A stretch of 64,000 nt of DNA from Neoalteromonas arenosi (GTDB lineage: Bacteria; Pseudomonadota; Gammaproteobacteria; Enterobacterales; Alteromonadaceae). The stretch spans positions 248,001 through 312,000 of the forward strand of contig NZ_JAUCBP010000002.1 of assembly GCF_030362855.1 (NCBI RefSeq), given 5' to 3'. Below are positions 35,348 to 44,440 of this stretch, one piece after another. The translations under genes and the position numbers were made by a program. Numbering within the stretch: the first letter of the stretch is position 1; every line of letters starts with the position of its first letter. Below the pieces are notes generated by a model, which was not told where the DNA came from, made no database searches, and saw only the letters and a program-made list of their open reading frames with translations.

Positions 35348-36372
35348 TTGCGAATTGTATAAATTTGGGCAATCCATTTAACTAGAGAGTGGGTGTTTTG
35401 CGGGAGGCAGACAATACCATTGTCAGTCGTGTAAACATTAGCCCAATCTTTTTTGTATTCTTCATCACCGCGCAGAAAGTCAATCTCAGTCACTTGCGGG
35501 TGGGCGGTGATGATTTCATGTAACAATACGATGCCCACTGAAAATTCGCGATATTTATCATCGGCAGCGAGTAAGTAATATTGTAGCGTGGAGTCGCACA
35601 TAAAGCCTAAATGTGCCGCAGCAGGGTGCCCATCGATTAACACTGCAGAGAGGTGTAGCGAAGATTGGTAGTCGAACAGTAACTGTAGTGCCGACTGCCG
35701 ATGTGCAATATCAGTCAATCGGTTAGATCCAAAGCGCAAAGCATTTTGATCCAATACCCAAGTAACTAAAGATTCGTCGAGAGGAATGTCTAATCGTATC
35801 TCAACATCCGCGCTTGCAAATAATTTTTTACGGCGCCTACGAGCTTCTCGAATAACTTTACTTTTTAGATTAGGAAACGACCTCTTGTAGTATGAATGAC
35901 GCCAATGATTAAAAGGCAACTGTTGTGGAAGAAGGTGCTTTACCAATGAGCACAACTCGCGTAATTGCGCACTGGGGTAGGCGAACAGTAAAGGCATTTT
36001 GGCATATTCAGAGTTGACCAAGGCGTTTAGACACATCTCGAACAGCATAGCTGCACTATCGCTACGCTCGACTACAAATTCTTGATAGTCAGTAAATGCA
36101 CTACACATATGCTTTAGGCATTTAAACGGGAGCTTACGACTGATTCGGTCTTGTACCAAGGGTAATATTGCTACGCAACGTTGGTCGTTATATACACAAA
36201 TAGCCAAAGGGGTCTGGCCTTTCGCTGAATGCAGTCGGGCTTGATTCATACACCAATGGAAACACCCAAACGGGTGACATTCAGCGCGTTTTTCTAGTTC
36301 CAGCCAATCGTCCTGCAGAGTGCCAATTGCGTGCAGTCCAACATGGATTTTGGTCGATAAACCGCCACTCAT
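35341..36372 (-). CDS. GNAT/FemAB-like acyltransferase (BioF2-like, PF13480)
   Basis: A 343-residue protein with the duplicated GNAT fold of Acetyltransf_6 proteins. The second half shows ALRFGSNRLTDIAHRQSALQLLF, then SAVLIDGHPAAAHLGFMCDSTLQYYLLAADDKYREFSVGIVLLHEII and the end FLRGDEEYKKDWA, all usual for this family. Genes of this type are common in exopolysaccharide loci and probably acylate sugars or amino-sugar substituents. A basic stretch (REARRRRKKLF, about 180) is notable. It overlaps the FemAB gene by 4 bp and so is probably co-translated with it. Confidence 0.8.
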   Translation of the reverse strand: MSGGLSTKIHVGLHAIGTLQDDWLELEKRAECHPFGCFHWCMNQARLHSAKGQTPLAICVYNDQRCVAILPLVQDRISRKLPFKCLKHMCSAFTDYQEFVVERSDSAAMLFEMCLNALVNSEYAKMPLLFAYPSAQLRELCSLVKHLLPQQLPFNHWRHSYYKRSFPNLKSKVIREARRRRKKLFASADVEIRLDIPLDESLVTWVLDQNALRFGSNRLTDIAHRQSALQLLFDYQSSLHLSAVLIDGHPAAAHLGFMCDSTLQYYLLAADDKYREFSVGIVLLHEIITAHPQVTEIDFLRGDEEYKKDWANVYTTDNGIVCLPQNTHSLVKWIAQIYTIRNQ

Positions 36373-37655
36373 GGTAATTGTTTAGCGACTAGAGGTCCGA
36401 TAATGCGCGTTACCCAGACGGGCAGTCGCTGCCAAATTGCAATTGCTAACTTAAACTTGGGATTATCTGGGTTCAGGCCATCATCAACACCAGTATTGTC
36501 ACGCCCTAAGGTATACCAGTAATGCTGCACAGGTTTAGCGCCCCACTGCTTTTTGAATCGGTAAGTGCCTGCGCCAGATGTCGAGCGACCGAAATCAAAC
36601 CATCCACAACGCTGTTCAATAGCGAATGCTAAGATTTGGTCGTACATCCACATATTGATATTCATATGGTTAACTTTGCGTAGTGTCGAAGCCCAGGGGA
36701 TTTCCATCACACCGCTATTTTTAATTAAGAAAGAGGCAGCAACTGGTTTGCCAGTAACGTAGACGACGCATAAATGAGCTCGCTTTGGCAATACATCAAT
36801 TAATGATTTGAACCAAGCTTTTTCATATAGGGGCGTGCCTAGATCACGCATGTTGGTCGATAATACATGATAGAAATCATTTAAAAGTTCGTCGCCGCCA
36901 AATGTGACCGATGGCGAAAATTCGTTGGCTTTGTTTACTTGAGCTCTTACTTTCGCACCAAAGGATTGACGTAGCTCGTCCGTCGAGTTTGCCAAGGGCA
37001 AAACCATAGAGACTTTTTTATTGCTGCTCGATCGTTTGTCACTGGGGGTTAACGTGCGGATCTCAACGTAATCGAGGTGCATCTCGAACGCCCATTGCTC
37101 GGCAAAGTCAAGTAATTGCTCGAACACATCCACGTAGTCAGTCAGCGGACCACCATAATTGAAAAAAGGTTGAGAAATGGCGAAGTGGCCGAACAAGCGC
37201 GTGCGCATAATGGTGATGGGTAAACCGCCAAGAATGTTCTCTTTTTCATCAAGCGCCAGGAGCATGACGCATTGATTGTTCTGGGCACTATCTAACCATT
37301 CAAAAATGGCCTGTGTGTGATAAACACTTGACCGCGCTTGAGTCTTTTGCCAAGCCCAAAACGCTTTCACTTGTTCTTGATTAGCTATACACAGAGTGAT
37401 AGTACCGCCATACGTAGCTGTAGGTTGCGAAAATTGTTCCGCGTGCTGCACTCCTGCTTGAGATTCTAGTGATGGTTTGGTGAATGCCTTTATCTGTTCC
37501 TCAGTTGCTTTAATTGAACTGCTCACTGCTCGCATTTGCTCAAGCAGAGCGGTATGCTCGGCACTGCCTTTGGCCACAGATTTGAACTGTTTGGATACAG
37601 CTCCTTTTTGCTTCTTTAGCTGTTTTAAATCGCTTTTCAGTTCGTTCAATGTCAT
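36369..37655 (-). CDS. FemAB-family XrtA/PEP-CTERM system-associated protein
   Basis: A 428-residue protein with an N-terminal coiled coil (about 1-65, rich in Lys, Gln, Glu) followed by a FemAB-like double GNAT fold (TIGR03019 type). Landmarks are SQPFFNYGGPLTDY (about 160-173), YVEIRTLTPSDKR (about 197-209), FGAKVRAQVNKA (about 232-243) and the closing WFDFGRSTSGAGTYRFKKQWGAKPVQHYWY (about 351-380). By analogy with FemAB it could transfer an amino acid or acyl group to a saccharide. The N-terminal coiled coil is unusual for the family and may mediate oligomerisation. Overlaps both neighbours by 4 bp. Confidence 0.88.
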   Translation of the reverse strand: MTLNELKSDLKQLKKQKGAVSKQFKSVAKGSAEHTALLEQMRAVSSSIKATEEQIKAFTKPSLESQAGVQHAEQFSQPTATYGGTITLCIANQEQVKAFWAWQKTQARSSVYHTQAIFEWLDSAQNNQCVMLLALDEKENILGGLPITIMRTRLFGHFAISQPFFNYGGPLTDYVDVFEQLLDFAEQWAFEMHLDYVEIRTLTPSDKRSSSNKKVSMVLPLANSTDELRQSFGAKVRAQVNKANEFSPSVTFGGDELLNDFYHVLSTNMRDLGTPLYEKAWFKSLIDVLPKRAHLCVVYVTGKPVAASFLIKNSGVMEIPWASTLRKVNHMNINMWMYDQILAFAIEQRCGWFDFGRSTSGAGTYRFKKQWGAKPVQHYWYTLGRDNTGVDDGLNPDNPKFKLAIAIWQRLPVWVTRIIGPLVAKQLP

Positions 37656-38845
37656 AGCGCAACCTTATCTGTTAAGCGCAGTTTGAATTCTTTCACAATA
37701 TTGTGCATCAGTGCCTTGTGTTTTTCGGTAACTCCTGCGTGTGTCGGAAGCGTTACTAATGTAGCAGCCAAGCGTTGACTTACAGGCGTCGCAGCAGGGA
37801 GCTTAACTAGAGTGGCAACACCCGGTACATCGTGTAGTGCCTTCTGGTACATAGCCGTTGCGGAAATCCCTTGCTGGATGCATTTTGTCACTAATTTATT
37901 TCGAGTTTTTATATTGTCTACTAACAAGGGTAAGCGTAGCAAGCGACGTGATTGATCTGCCCAGGCACAATCACCAACGTCACTGTAAGTATTGGCAGTT
38001 GCCATCGGCATATTTAAATAACGCCTTATCGCGGCGGGTATCAAAGGGCGCTTAAACTTTTCTATTGGCGCTATTTTATCGAGTGCATGATAGTTTGTGC
38101 TGCCTAAATCTAGTCCAGGCAAACGGACCAACGCACCATACAACAATGGATTCATTAAAGCATTAAATACCTTGCTCTTAAGGCGATAACTCATGGGGGT
38201 TGACACAGGCTCTGCAATTGTTTGTTGCGCTTGGGGTATTCGCGATAACAACATTCCTCCGCCTAACAAATTGACAGGCTTTCCCCGTCCAAAAGAGGTC
38301 AATATAAAGTCACTGTCAGTGCAATCGCGCGGCAATTGATAATCGCACAGATTGTCGAGGTTGTGCCGCCGCCCCTCGGTTGTGTCCGCCTCAGGAAACC
38401 ATTGGGCATCATCTTCAATGATTTTTGTATTGTCCGGCAGCGCATCTTTTATTTGTGCGATTGGCATACAAATACCGAGTAAAGATGGACACACTATCGC
38501 GGCTGCGTCACTGGCATACTTTTCTACTTGAGCTAAATCGAACGTGTATTTGTCAGCAGCTATGTCAATGATAACAGGGTTGGCACCTGCGTAGACGCAT
38601 GCGGCAACAAGATCGGGGCAGCCATAACCAGGGAGTATCACATCTCGTTGGGATGGGGCTGTCTGTGCAGCCAGTGATAACTTGATTGCTTGAGCTAACG
38701 CCGCAGTGCCAGACTGATAGTAACCGCAATGGTAACCGGCAACACCAAATTCCGCATGGACTGATTGCTCCCCACCTTTTGCCAACCATACTGGCGTCCC
38801 TACAGGGGGTACCTGGCGCCAACTCATCGCGCCGAAGGTTGCCAT
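37652..38845 (-). CDS. DegT/DnrJ/EryC1/StrS-type PLP-dependent aminotransferase
   Basis: A 397-residue PLP enzyme. YYQSGTAALAQAIKL (about 42-56) matches the cofactor phosphate-binding segment, DVILPGYGCPDLVAACVYAGANPVIIDI (about 68-95) the following block, IIEDDAQWF (about 140-148) the PLP ring-binding Asp, and LTSFGRGKPVNLLGGGML (about 182-199) the Schiff-base Lys. The pattern is divergent from sugar aminotransferases, so the substrate may not be a nucleotide sugar. The start at 38845 overlaps the preceding GT2 gene by 22 bp; an in-frame ATG at 38827 would reduce this to 4 bp and is equally possible. Confidence 0.8.
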   Translation of the reverse strand: MATFGAMSWRQVPPVGTPVWLAKGGEQSVHAEFGVAGYHCGYYQSGTAALAQAIKLSLAAQTAPSQRDVILPGYGCPDLVAACVYAGANPVIIDIAADKYTFDLAQVEKYASDAAAIVCPSLLGICMPIAQIKDALPDNTKIIEDDAQWFPEADTTEGRRHNLDNLCDYQLPRDCTDSDFILTSFGRGKPVNLLGGGMLLSRIPQAQQTIAEPVSTPMSYRLKSKVFNALMNPLLYGALVRLPGLDLGSTNYHALDKIAPIEKFKRPLIPAAIRRYLNMPMATANTYSDVGDCAWADQSRRLLRLPLLVDNIKTRNKLVTKCIQQGISATAMYQKALHDVPGVATLVKLPAATPVSQRLAATLVTLPTHAGVTEKHKALMHNIVKEFKLRLTDKVAL

Positions 38846-39972
38846 ACAGTCATTCGTTTACCCGACAAGAACTTAATACTAGCATCAAACAGTGCAATAT
38901 TAACTTGAGTAAAGAAGTAGATGATTTTTACAATCCCGATATTTTGCAGTTTTGGCAGCCAATGGGCTAATAGGGCCAATCCGTAAAACATAACTTGTGC
39001 AATAAAGGCTAGCGTATAGATACCATCACCTAATTGCATACAAAACGGCGTGATAATAAAGAGTCCAAGTAATGTCCAAGGTACAGTCCAGCGCAATAAT
39101 TTATGACTAATGACCTGAAATGCAAACCAACCATGACGGAATGGGTTGAGTACCTCTGGGTGGCGTTCTAAGGCTGTCATCCCCCTTATTACGGTGCGAA
39201 TTTTACGATTGTATTCTTTGCTAGGGTCGGCCAAGTCTGTGTAGTAGCCGAGCACATCAGGTGCAGTTACCGCTTTAAGGCCTAACGATGCACTATTTAA
39301 AGCAGTATTGAAATCGCTAGGAGAGTGAATGTCCCACTTTTCACAGACTTCTCGACGAGCAGCAAAAAAAGAACCGCTAAGACCCACCAATCCAGCCAAT
39401 TGTGACTCTTGTTTGCGCAGCCACATTTCATACTTAACGTATGCACCTTCACCCGCAACTTTCCCTTCCTTGCTAATAAACCGATCTTCACTGGAAATCG
39501 CACCAACGTTTGGATCATCAAAGTACTTTGCAAGCTTAGTTAAACCGTCTGGCTCGATTTTGGTGGCAACATCAGAAAAGACAATTATTCCCTTTTCAAC
39601 CGTTTTTATTGCTTGCAACTGAGCGTTCTCCTTACCGAGGCGCTCAGTTGCGCGGACAAGGCGAACACCTTTCTGTGCAAAAGATTCGACTATGGCGTCT
39701 GTTTCGTCTGTACTGTTGTCAGAGGCTACAACAATGTCCAGTTTATCCTTGGGGTATTCCAGAGTCATGGTGTTGTCGAGTTTTTCACCAATTCTATGCG
39801 CTTCATTGTGTGCGGTGATAATCAGCGTTAAAAAAGGTAGCTCACCGCCACTCTGGGACAATTTTTCCTCGGATTGAAGGCGCACAAAGAACTTCAATAG
39901 CAGCGGATAGACAAAATAGCTAAACACCGATAGAAATACCAACAGCCAAAATACGAATTCCATGTAATGCAA
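38824..39972 (-). CDS. membrane glycosyltransferase, family 2
   Basis: A 382-residue processive-type GT2 protein. One N-terminal membrane segment (about 5-25) precedes the GT-A domain with LTLIITAHNEAHRI (about 48-61), VVASDNSTDETDA (about 81-93) and IVFSDVATKIEPDG (about 129-142, the DxD position); two or three membrane segments close the protein (about 285-350). It would extend the lipid-linked or nascent glycan at the inner membrane. AAGGTG lies six bases before the ATG. It is the first gene of a four-gene minus-strand unit (GT2, DegT-like, FemAB, GNAT) divergent from xrtA. Confidence 0.88.
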   Translation of the reverse strand: MHYMEFVFWLLVFLSVFSYFVYPLLLKFFVRLQSEEKLSQSGGELPFLTLIITAHNEAHRIGEKLDNTMTLEYPKDKLDIVVASDNSTDETDAIVESFAQKGVRLVRATERLGKENAQLQAIKTVEKGIIVFSDVATKIEPDGLTKLAKYFDDPNVGAISSEDRFISKEGKVAGEGAYVKYEMWLRKQESQLAGLVGLSGSFFAARREVCEKWDIHSPSDFNTALNSASLGLKAVTAPDVLGYYTDLADPSKEYNRKIRTVIRGMTALERHPEVLNPFRHGWFAFQVISHKLLRWTVPWTLLGLFIITPFCMQLGDGIYTLAFIAQVMFYGLALLAHWLPKLQNIGIVKIIYFFTQVNIALFDASIKFLSGKRMTVWQPSAR

Positions 39973-40130
39973 TCACCTTAGTTTTAGTTCTCCGCATGCA
40001 CTTTACAATAGCATGAATCAGCCATGCAACGAATTATCCTTTAAAGGACGTAGATCGAAAAGACTAAGTTTGTTTTAATGCATTGGTAACTGGAATTTAT
40101 TCCCAAACGAATGAAAAGGAATACAGATAT

Positions 40131-41573
40131 ATGCCCTTAAACCGCTGGGCCTTCGGATTGGTCGTTTTTGTCTGCTTAGGCGCTATCGTGTGGGCCTATC
40201 AAGAGACATATCTGTCGTTACATAAAATCTGGACAGAGAACAATCACACTTATTCACACGGGTATGCTTTACTCGCTTTTGTTTGTTATGCGTTATATAC
40301 CGAACGCAACTGGCTGGTGCACAAACCTGTATTCTATTTATTTCCTTTAGGGATTGCGATCGGTGCCTTGTGGTTGGCGGCGAACGCAGTGCAGGTATTG
40401 CTTATTCAGCAGATGCTAGTGCCGTTGATGGTGCTTTTAATCATCACCGCATTTGTTGGCGTACGAGCGTCCTTTCATGCATTATTACCCGTAAGCGCGT
40501 TATATTTATCAATACCGGTCGCAGACTTTATTCTGGACCCATTACAAGATCTTACCACTTTTGTCATATCCTTTTTCGTTCGCCTGTCGGGGATCACCGC
40601 ATTTATCGAGGGATATGATATCCACTTGCCGTATGGGGTTTTGCGCATTGCTGATGGGTGTGCAGGATTAAATTATTTACTTGCCGGTTTGAGTATTGGA
40701 CTGTTTTATAGCTATCTGAATCTCACGCAAAAAAGGCACATGTTATTCGCCGTAGCGCTTATCGTATTTTTGTCATTGCTGGGTAATTGGATTCGCGTGT
40801 ACTTGTTAATCATGATTGGTTACTACAGCGAAATGCAGAGTAGCTTAGTACATGAGCACGGTTTCTTTGGTTGGGTAACATTCGCCATCTTTATCGTTGG
40901 GTACTTCTTTTACATGGAGTACTTTGTCAAGCGAATTGGTCGCGCGCAGCGCCCGAGCATTGAACCCTTCCGCCCCCAAATCCAAGGTGCTTTGGCCGTT
41001 ATTCTAGTTACAATAAGTTTGATAGCGGTACCTGGTTATAGCCACTGGAGTGCCGCAGATCGTCAAGGTAACGCGGTGGTCAAGGTACAACTACCAAACC
41101 CGTTTAGTGGCTTTCAACGTGTAGATTGGTCTGTGGCGCAACGTCAAGGAGTTCGCTATTCAGGGGCAGATGATCTACAAGCATTCGATTATCGCGATGA
41201 AAATAACGTGTATACGTTAGCCGTTTCAACATATATCCATCAAGCACAAGGTAAAGAACTGATTTATTTTGCCAACCGGCCGGGCCGGCAATTGCGAGCA
41301 TCGACTGAGTTAACATTGCAAGACAGTATCATTAATATTGCTATAAAGCAGGATCAGTCTGGCGCGGTTGTTTGGTTTTATCAAATTGGAGAAAAGCAAG
41401 TCACTAGTGGCACACAAGCAAAGTTGGCGCAACTGACGCAGGTGTTTAGTGACCCTCTTGGCGCAAGTGTTGTATTGCATATTGATTGCTTGCGCCGCTG
41501 TGATATTCAGCCACAAGATTTATTAAGCTCGTCAATTGTGCAAGGACTCGCAAATGTGGAAGTGACACGTTAG
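40131..41573 (+). CDS. xrtA: exosortase A with C-terminal EpsI-like domain
   Basis: A membrane transpeptidase-like protease of about 480 residues that recognises PEP-CTERM tails at the inner membrane. I place the start at ATG 40131, with AAGGA upstream; a longer frame starts at TTG 40083. About eight membrane segments carry the catalytic residues: Cys in RIADGCAGLNYLL (about 177), Arg in LGNWIRVYLL (about 222) and His in VHEHGFFGW (about 243). Residues about 285-480 form a periplasmic EpsI/DUF3485-like domain, as usual in XrtA. It leads a plus-strand pair with the abutting glycosyltransferase gene. A candidate substrate is the PEP-CTERM protein at 61790-62758. Confidence 0.94.
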   Translation: MPLNRWAFGLVVFVCLGAIVWAYQETYLSLHKIWTENNHTYSHGYALLAFVCYALYTERNWLVHKPVFYLFPLGIAIGALWLAANAVQVLLIQQMLVPLMVLLIITAFVGVRASFHALLPVSALYLSIPVADFILDPLQDLTTFVISFFVRLSGITAFIEGYDIHLPYGVLRIADGCAGLNYLLAGLSIGLFYSYLNLTQKRHMLFAVALIVFLSLLGNWIRVYLLIMIGYYSEMQSSLVHEHGFFGWVTFAIFIVGYFFYMEYFVKRIGRAQRPSIEPFRPQIQGALAVILVTISLIAVPGYSHWSAADRQGNAVVKVQLPNPFSGFQRVDWSVAQRQGVRYSGADDLQAFDYRDENNVYTLAVSTYIHQAQGKELIYFANRPGRQLRASTELTLQDSIINIAIKQDQSGAVVWFYQIGEKQVTSGTQAKLAQLTQVFSDPLGASVVLHIDCLRRCDIQPQDLLSSSIVQGLANVEVTR

Positions 41574-42644
41574 ATGCGAATCGTTCACATAGCATCTGGT
41601 GACATATGGGCTGGAGCAGAAGTTCAGATTTACACGTTGCTGACTGCGCTTCAGCAGCAAGAACAGCATGAAATTACCGCAATTTTACTCAATGATGGTG
41701 AGTTAGCCAAAAACCTACGTGCTAAAGGGATTGTGGTTGAAATTGTCGATGAAACATCGCATGGCTTTTTGGGATTACTCTGGCAAGTTAGACGTTTGCT
41801 CAAGTTGCACAAGCCCGAAGTCGTCCATACCCATAGGCAAAAAGAACATATCTTGGGTAGCCTAGCTAATTTGTTGAGCCAGCGCGCTAAGAGTGTTAGG
41901 ACAGTGCATGGCGCTTTGGAGTTTAAGCGTAACTGGAAGCAAAAAGTTCAATACACGCTCGACGTTTTTTGTGGCCGATACTTGCAAGATGCAGTTATAG
42001 CCGTGTCAGATGTATTAGCGGAAAAATTGGCACAAGACTTTAAACCCGCGCATATCCAAATGATAACCAATGGAATATCGCCGACCGAGGTCCTTCAGGA
42101 TGCTGCCTCGTTTACACCTACTTTAAATAATGACACCAGTAAAAAAATTGCTTTTGTGGGACGCATTGAGCCGGTGAAGCGGCTCGACCTATTTCTAGGG
42201 GCTGCTGAACGGTTGCTCGCGCATGGCTCGACTAGTTACCAATTCCATATTTTTGGTGATGGTAGCTTGCGGTCTGCATTTATGGCGCAAATAGCAAAGT
42301 CAGAAAATGCTGACAAATTTATTTTTCATGGTCACACAACGCAAATCCGCGCTTGGATAAACGTTATGGATTGTATCGTTATGCCGTCAGATCATGAGGG
42401 GTTGCCAATGACGGCACTGGAGTGTCTTGCGTTACAAACTAAAATTGTTGCTCACTCAGTCGGTGGGCTGGTGCCGCTATTGTCTGCCGGTTTCCCAACG
42501 GGGTTAAATCAAGATCACTCAGCCATGGGGTATCAATTGGCAGTAGAAAAGGTTTTAAAGGACACCTGTTCAGTCACTTTTCCCGATGAATATCACGCAG
42601 CGCGCAATGCCGCAAAAACCCTAGCGCTTTATCAAAACCTTTGA
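41574..42644 (+). CDS. glycosyltransferase, family 4
   Basis: A 356-residue GT-B enzyme. N-terminal SGDIWAGAEVQIYTLLTAL (about 8-26) is the acceptor-side glycine-rich loop; VVHTHRQKEHILG (about 82-94) and the C-terminal donor site IAFVGRIEPVKRLDLFLGAA (about 192-211) and MPSDHEGLPMTALECLAL (about 270-287, the E-x7-E motif) are typical GT4 features. Its ATG begins the base after the xrtA stop (TAGATG), so translation is coupled. Confidence 0.9.
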   Translation: MRIVHIASGDIWAGAEVQIYTLLTALQQQEQHEITAILLNDGELAKNLRAKGIVVEIVDETSHGFLGLLWQVRRLLKLHKPEVVHTHRQKEHILGSLANLLSQRAKSVRTVHGALEFKRNWKQKVQYTLDVFCGRYLQDAVIAVSDVLAEKLAQDFKPAHIQMITNGISPTEVLQDAASFTPTLNNDTSKKIAFVGRIEPVKRLDLFLGAAERLLAHGSTSYQFHIFGDGSLRSAFMAQIAKSENADKFIFHGHTTQIRAWINVMDCIVMPSDHEGLPMTALECLALQTKIVAHSVGGLVPLLSAGFPTGLNQDHSAMGYQLAVEKVLKDTCSVTFPDEYHAARNAAKTLALYQNL

Positions 42645-42674
42645 CGGTTTTGCGAGCCTTTCAGGCAAGCACTT

Positions 42675-43505
42675 CTAAAGACGAGGGTAACCTAATCTGT
42701 CAAGCATAAAGCCGGCAGTGTCATTGATAGTTTTGATATCTTCGGCACTCAAGCGGTCAATGCTACCTTGATTCATGTCCTTCACACTATCTTTGCGTTC
42801 GTGAATTGCAAAGCTTTGGGTACTAAGATCAGGAAACCCTGCTAGGCCGAGAAATGCAGCTATCTTATCGAGTTCGGTTTGCGGATCTGTGGCTAAGTCT
42901 TCATAACGGACGAGGTGAAACTTATCCAGCTGCTCAGCATCGTCAAGCATTACTTGATTACTTCGCGCCCATTGCCAAGCTGATTTTCCGATTGGCCAGC
43001 CTTCTTTAATCGACTTGGGGTCGCCTTTTCGAGATATACCTTCGGCAACTGCATAACCGTTGCGGACAATGCCAATAAAGTGAGCATTTTCGAAGTGCTT
43101 TTGGAACCATCGTGTGCGTGCAGCATTCGGCGGAGACTTTTCTACCAGCACAGGCTTCGATAAGTCCAAACGCATGGCCCACTCTTTTTTGATGCGCTCT
43201 ACATCGGGGCCAGGATCGTTTTCATTGAGACAGAAGATGTCTTCACGGTCAACCCACATACGAGGGATACCTAAGTCATAGTCCTTTAAGAATTGATCAG
43301 TAATAAAATGCCCTTCGGTCGGCAGAGCAGAAATACTTGGGTGCTTCCCCATCAACTCTGAGAGTAATGTCGTACCAGAATTGTAACAGCCGACGATAAA
43401 CGTCCATTTCTCAGGTTTTGGCATTGGTGTAAGAGCAATTTTTACTTCGCGAAAAATATTACCAAGAGCCTCGCGTGTTACTGATCGAAATCGTGTCCCT
43501 GCCAT
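42675..43505 (-). CDS. sulfotransferase family protein
   Basis: A 276-residue PAPS-dependent sulfotransferase-like protein. The 5'-phosphosulfate loop is GCYNSGTTLLSELMGKHP (about 39-56) and the 3'-phosphate-binding segment VRNGYAVAEGISRKG (about 142-156). The catalytic-loop region LVEKSPPNAARTRWF (about 119-133) is typical of GAG-type sulfotransferases. It would transfer sulfate to a hydroxyl of the exopolysaccharide. It follows a second sulfotransferase-like gene by 2 bp on the minus strand. Confidence 0.88.
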   Translation of the reverse strand: MAGTRFRSVTREALGNIFREVKIALTPMPKPEKWTFIVGCYNSGTTLLSELMGKHPSISALPTEGHFITDQFLKDYDLGIPRMWVDREDIFCLNENDPGPDVERIKKEWAMRLDLSKPVLVEKSPPNAARTRWFQKHFENAHFIGIVRNGYAVAEGISRKGDPKSIKEGWPIGKSAWQWARSNQVMLDDAEQLDKFHLVRYEDLATDPQTELDKIAAFLGLAGFPDLSTQSFAIHERKDSVKDMNQGSIDRLSAEDIKTINDTAGFMLDRLGYPRL

Positions 43506-43507
43506 GC

Positions 43508-44353
43508 CTACCTCAAAATTGAATTTATGTCGTAATCAAATTGTTGAACGATAAACTTTTCTCGTTCAAGGATGATGTTCGCGGTTTCTTCATCATAATA
43601 ATGGTTTGCACTCTTACGTGATGAAGTATTCGTTTTGTTGCTGCGTGCAGCTCTAATTTCAGATTTCTGCGCATCGCTGAGCTCAATGTTAGCTTGCTCA
43701 AGCGCGTTGAGGAAGTCTTCCTCTAGATTTTCTTGGCGGACAAATGCATCTATAAAACCACGTTCCTGCCAAACCTTTACCAAAGAAGACAAGTCAGTCT
43801 GCAATGTTGGCTTATAGATCTCTTGGTCAAGCGAGGTAAATAATTTAAAAAAACGATAGCTCAGTAGTCCGGCTTGTTGAGAAAATGAACTAAAACCATA
43901 ACCCTCACCGATGTCTAGTGCTCGGTCTGGATTAAACATTAACTTGACCCACTTACGAAACCCACTGACGTCGTTAACATCTTGGTAAACTGCTTGCCAC
44001 TCAGACACCGGCTTGTTGAAATCATGCATGAGTTGGCGTGATGCGCGGCCCAGTGATATTCGGTGGAGGCCCATTTCTCGCGGCAATTGTCGCAATGTGT
44101 AACGCCAACTCGTACCTCGAGTACTCTGTAGGTAAACGCTACCGCGGTTGTCGCAGCCGTAGCCCCACAGTGAGACATACCAATCCCAGGGGTTGCGAAT
44201 TGAACCTAGAACGAAGTTATCGCGCAGTTCGCCGGGGATGCGGTTGTGTTTACCCACCTGCTCACCGCCAACGTATTTTGCCAGCAATTTGCCGATATGG
44301 CTGCCAGCCGTTTTATGCAGTTCGGTATAAATTAATGGTTTTGAGACAAACAT
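43508..44353 (-). CDS. sulfotransferase-like protein
   Basis: A 281-residue protein. YTELHKTAGSHIGKLLAKY (about 9-27) is a PAPS-loop variant of the Sulfotransfer_2 family, and VLGSIRNPWDWYVSLWGYG (about 48-66) the 3'-phosphate-binding segment. The rest is less conserved and ends in a basic, Ser-rich stretch (SNKTNTSSRKS). It is the first gene of a two-gene minus-strand unit with the next sulfotransferase, and is divergent from a third, at 44441, with 87 bp between. A carbohydrate sulfotransferase role is inferred. Confidence 0.8.
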   Translation of the reverse strand: MFVSKPLIYTELHKTAGSHIGKLLAKYVGGEQVGKHNRIPGELRDNFVLGSIRNPWDWYVSLWGYGCDNRGSVYLQSTRGTSWRYTLRQLPREMGLHRISLGRASRQLMHDFNKPVSEWQAVYQDVNDVSGFRKWVKLMFNPDRALDIGEGYGFSSFSQQAGLLSYRFFKLFTSLDQEIYKPTLQTDLSSLVKVWQERGFIDAFVRQENLEEDFLNALEQANIELSDAQKSEIRAARSNKTNTSSRKSANHYYDEETANIILEREKFIVQQFDYDINSILR

Positions 44354-44440
44354 AAGAATTTATTGCTGTATTTTCTGCATAGCATATACAAAATCTCTGA
44401 TGTACCATAATCCAAATTTGATTTTTTTATTTACTGACCG

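Noticed and set aside
42644-42674. GCCT-TTC-AGGC hairpin between the convergent glycosyltransferase and sulfotransferase genes
   Set aside because: Four-base stem only, with no T-run on either strand.
44038-44355. 105-codon plus-strand frame antisense to the first sulfotransferase-like gene
   Set aside because: Cys/Arg-rich shadow frame; the minus strand codes recognisable PAPS-binding segments.
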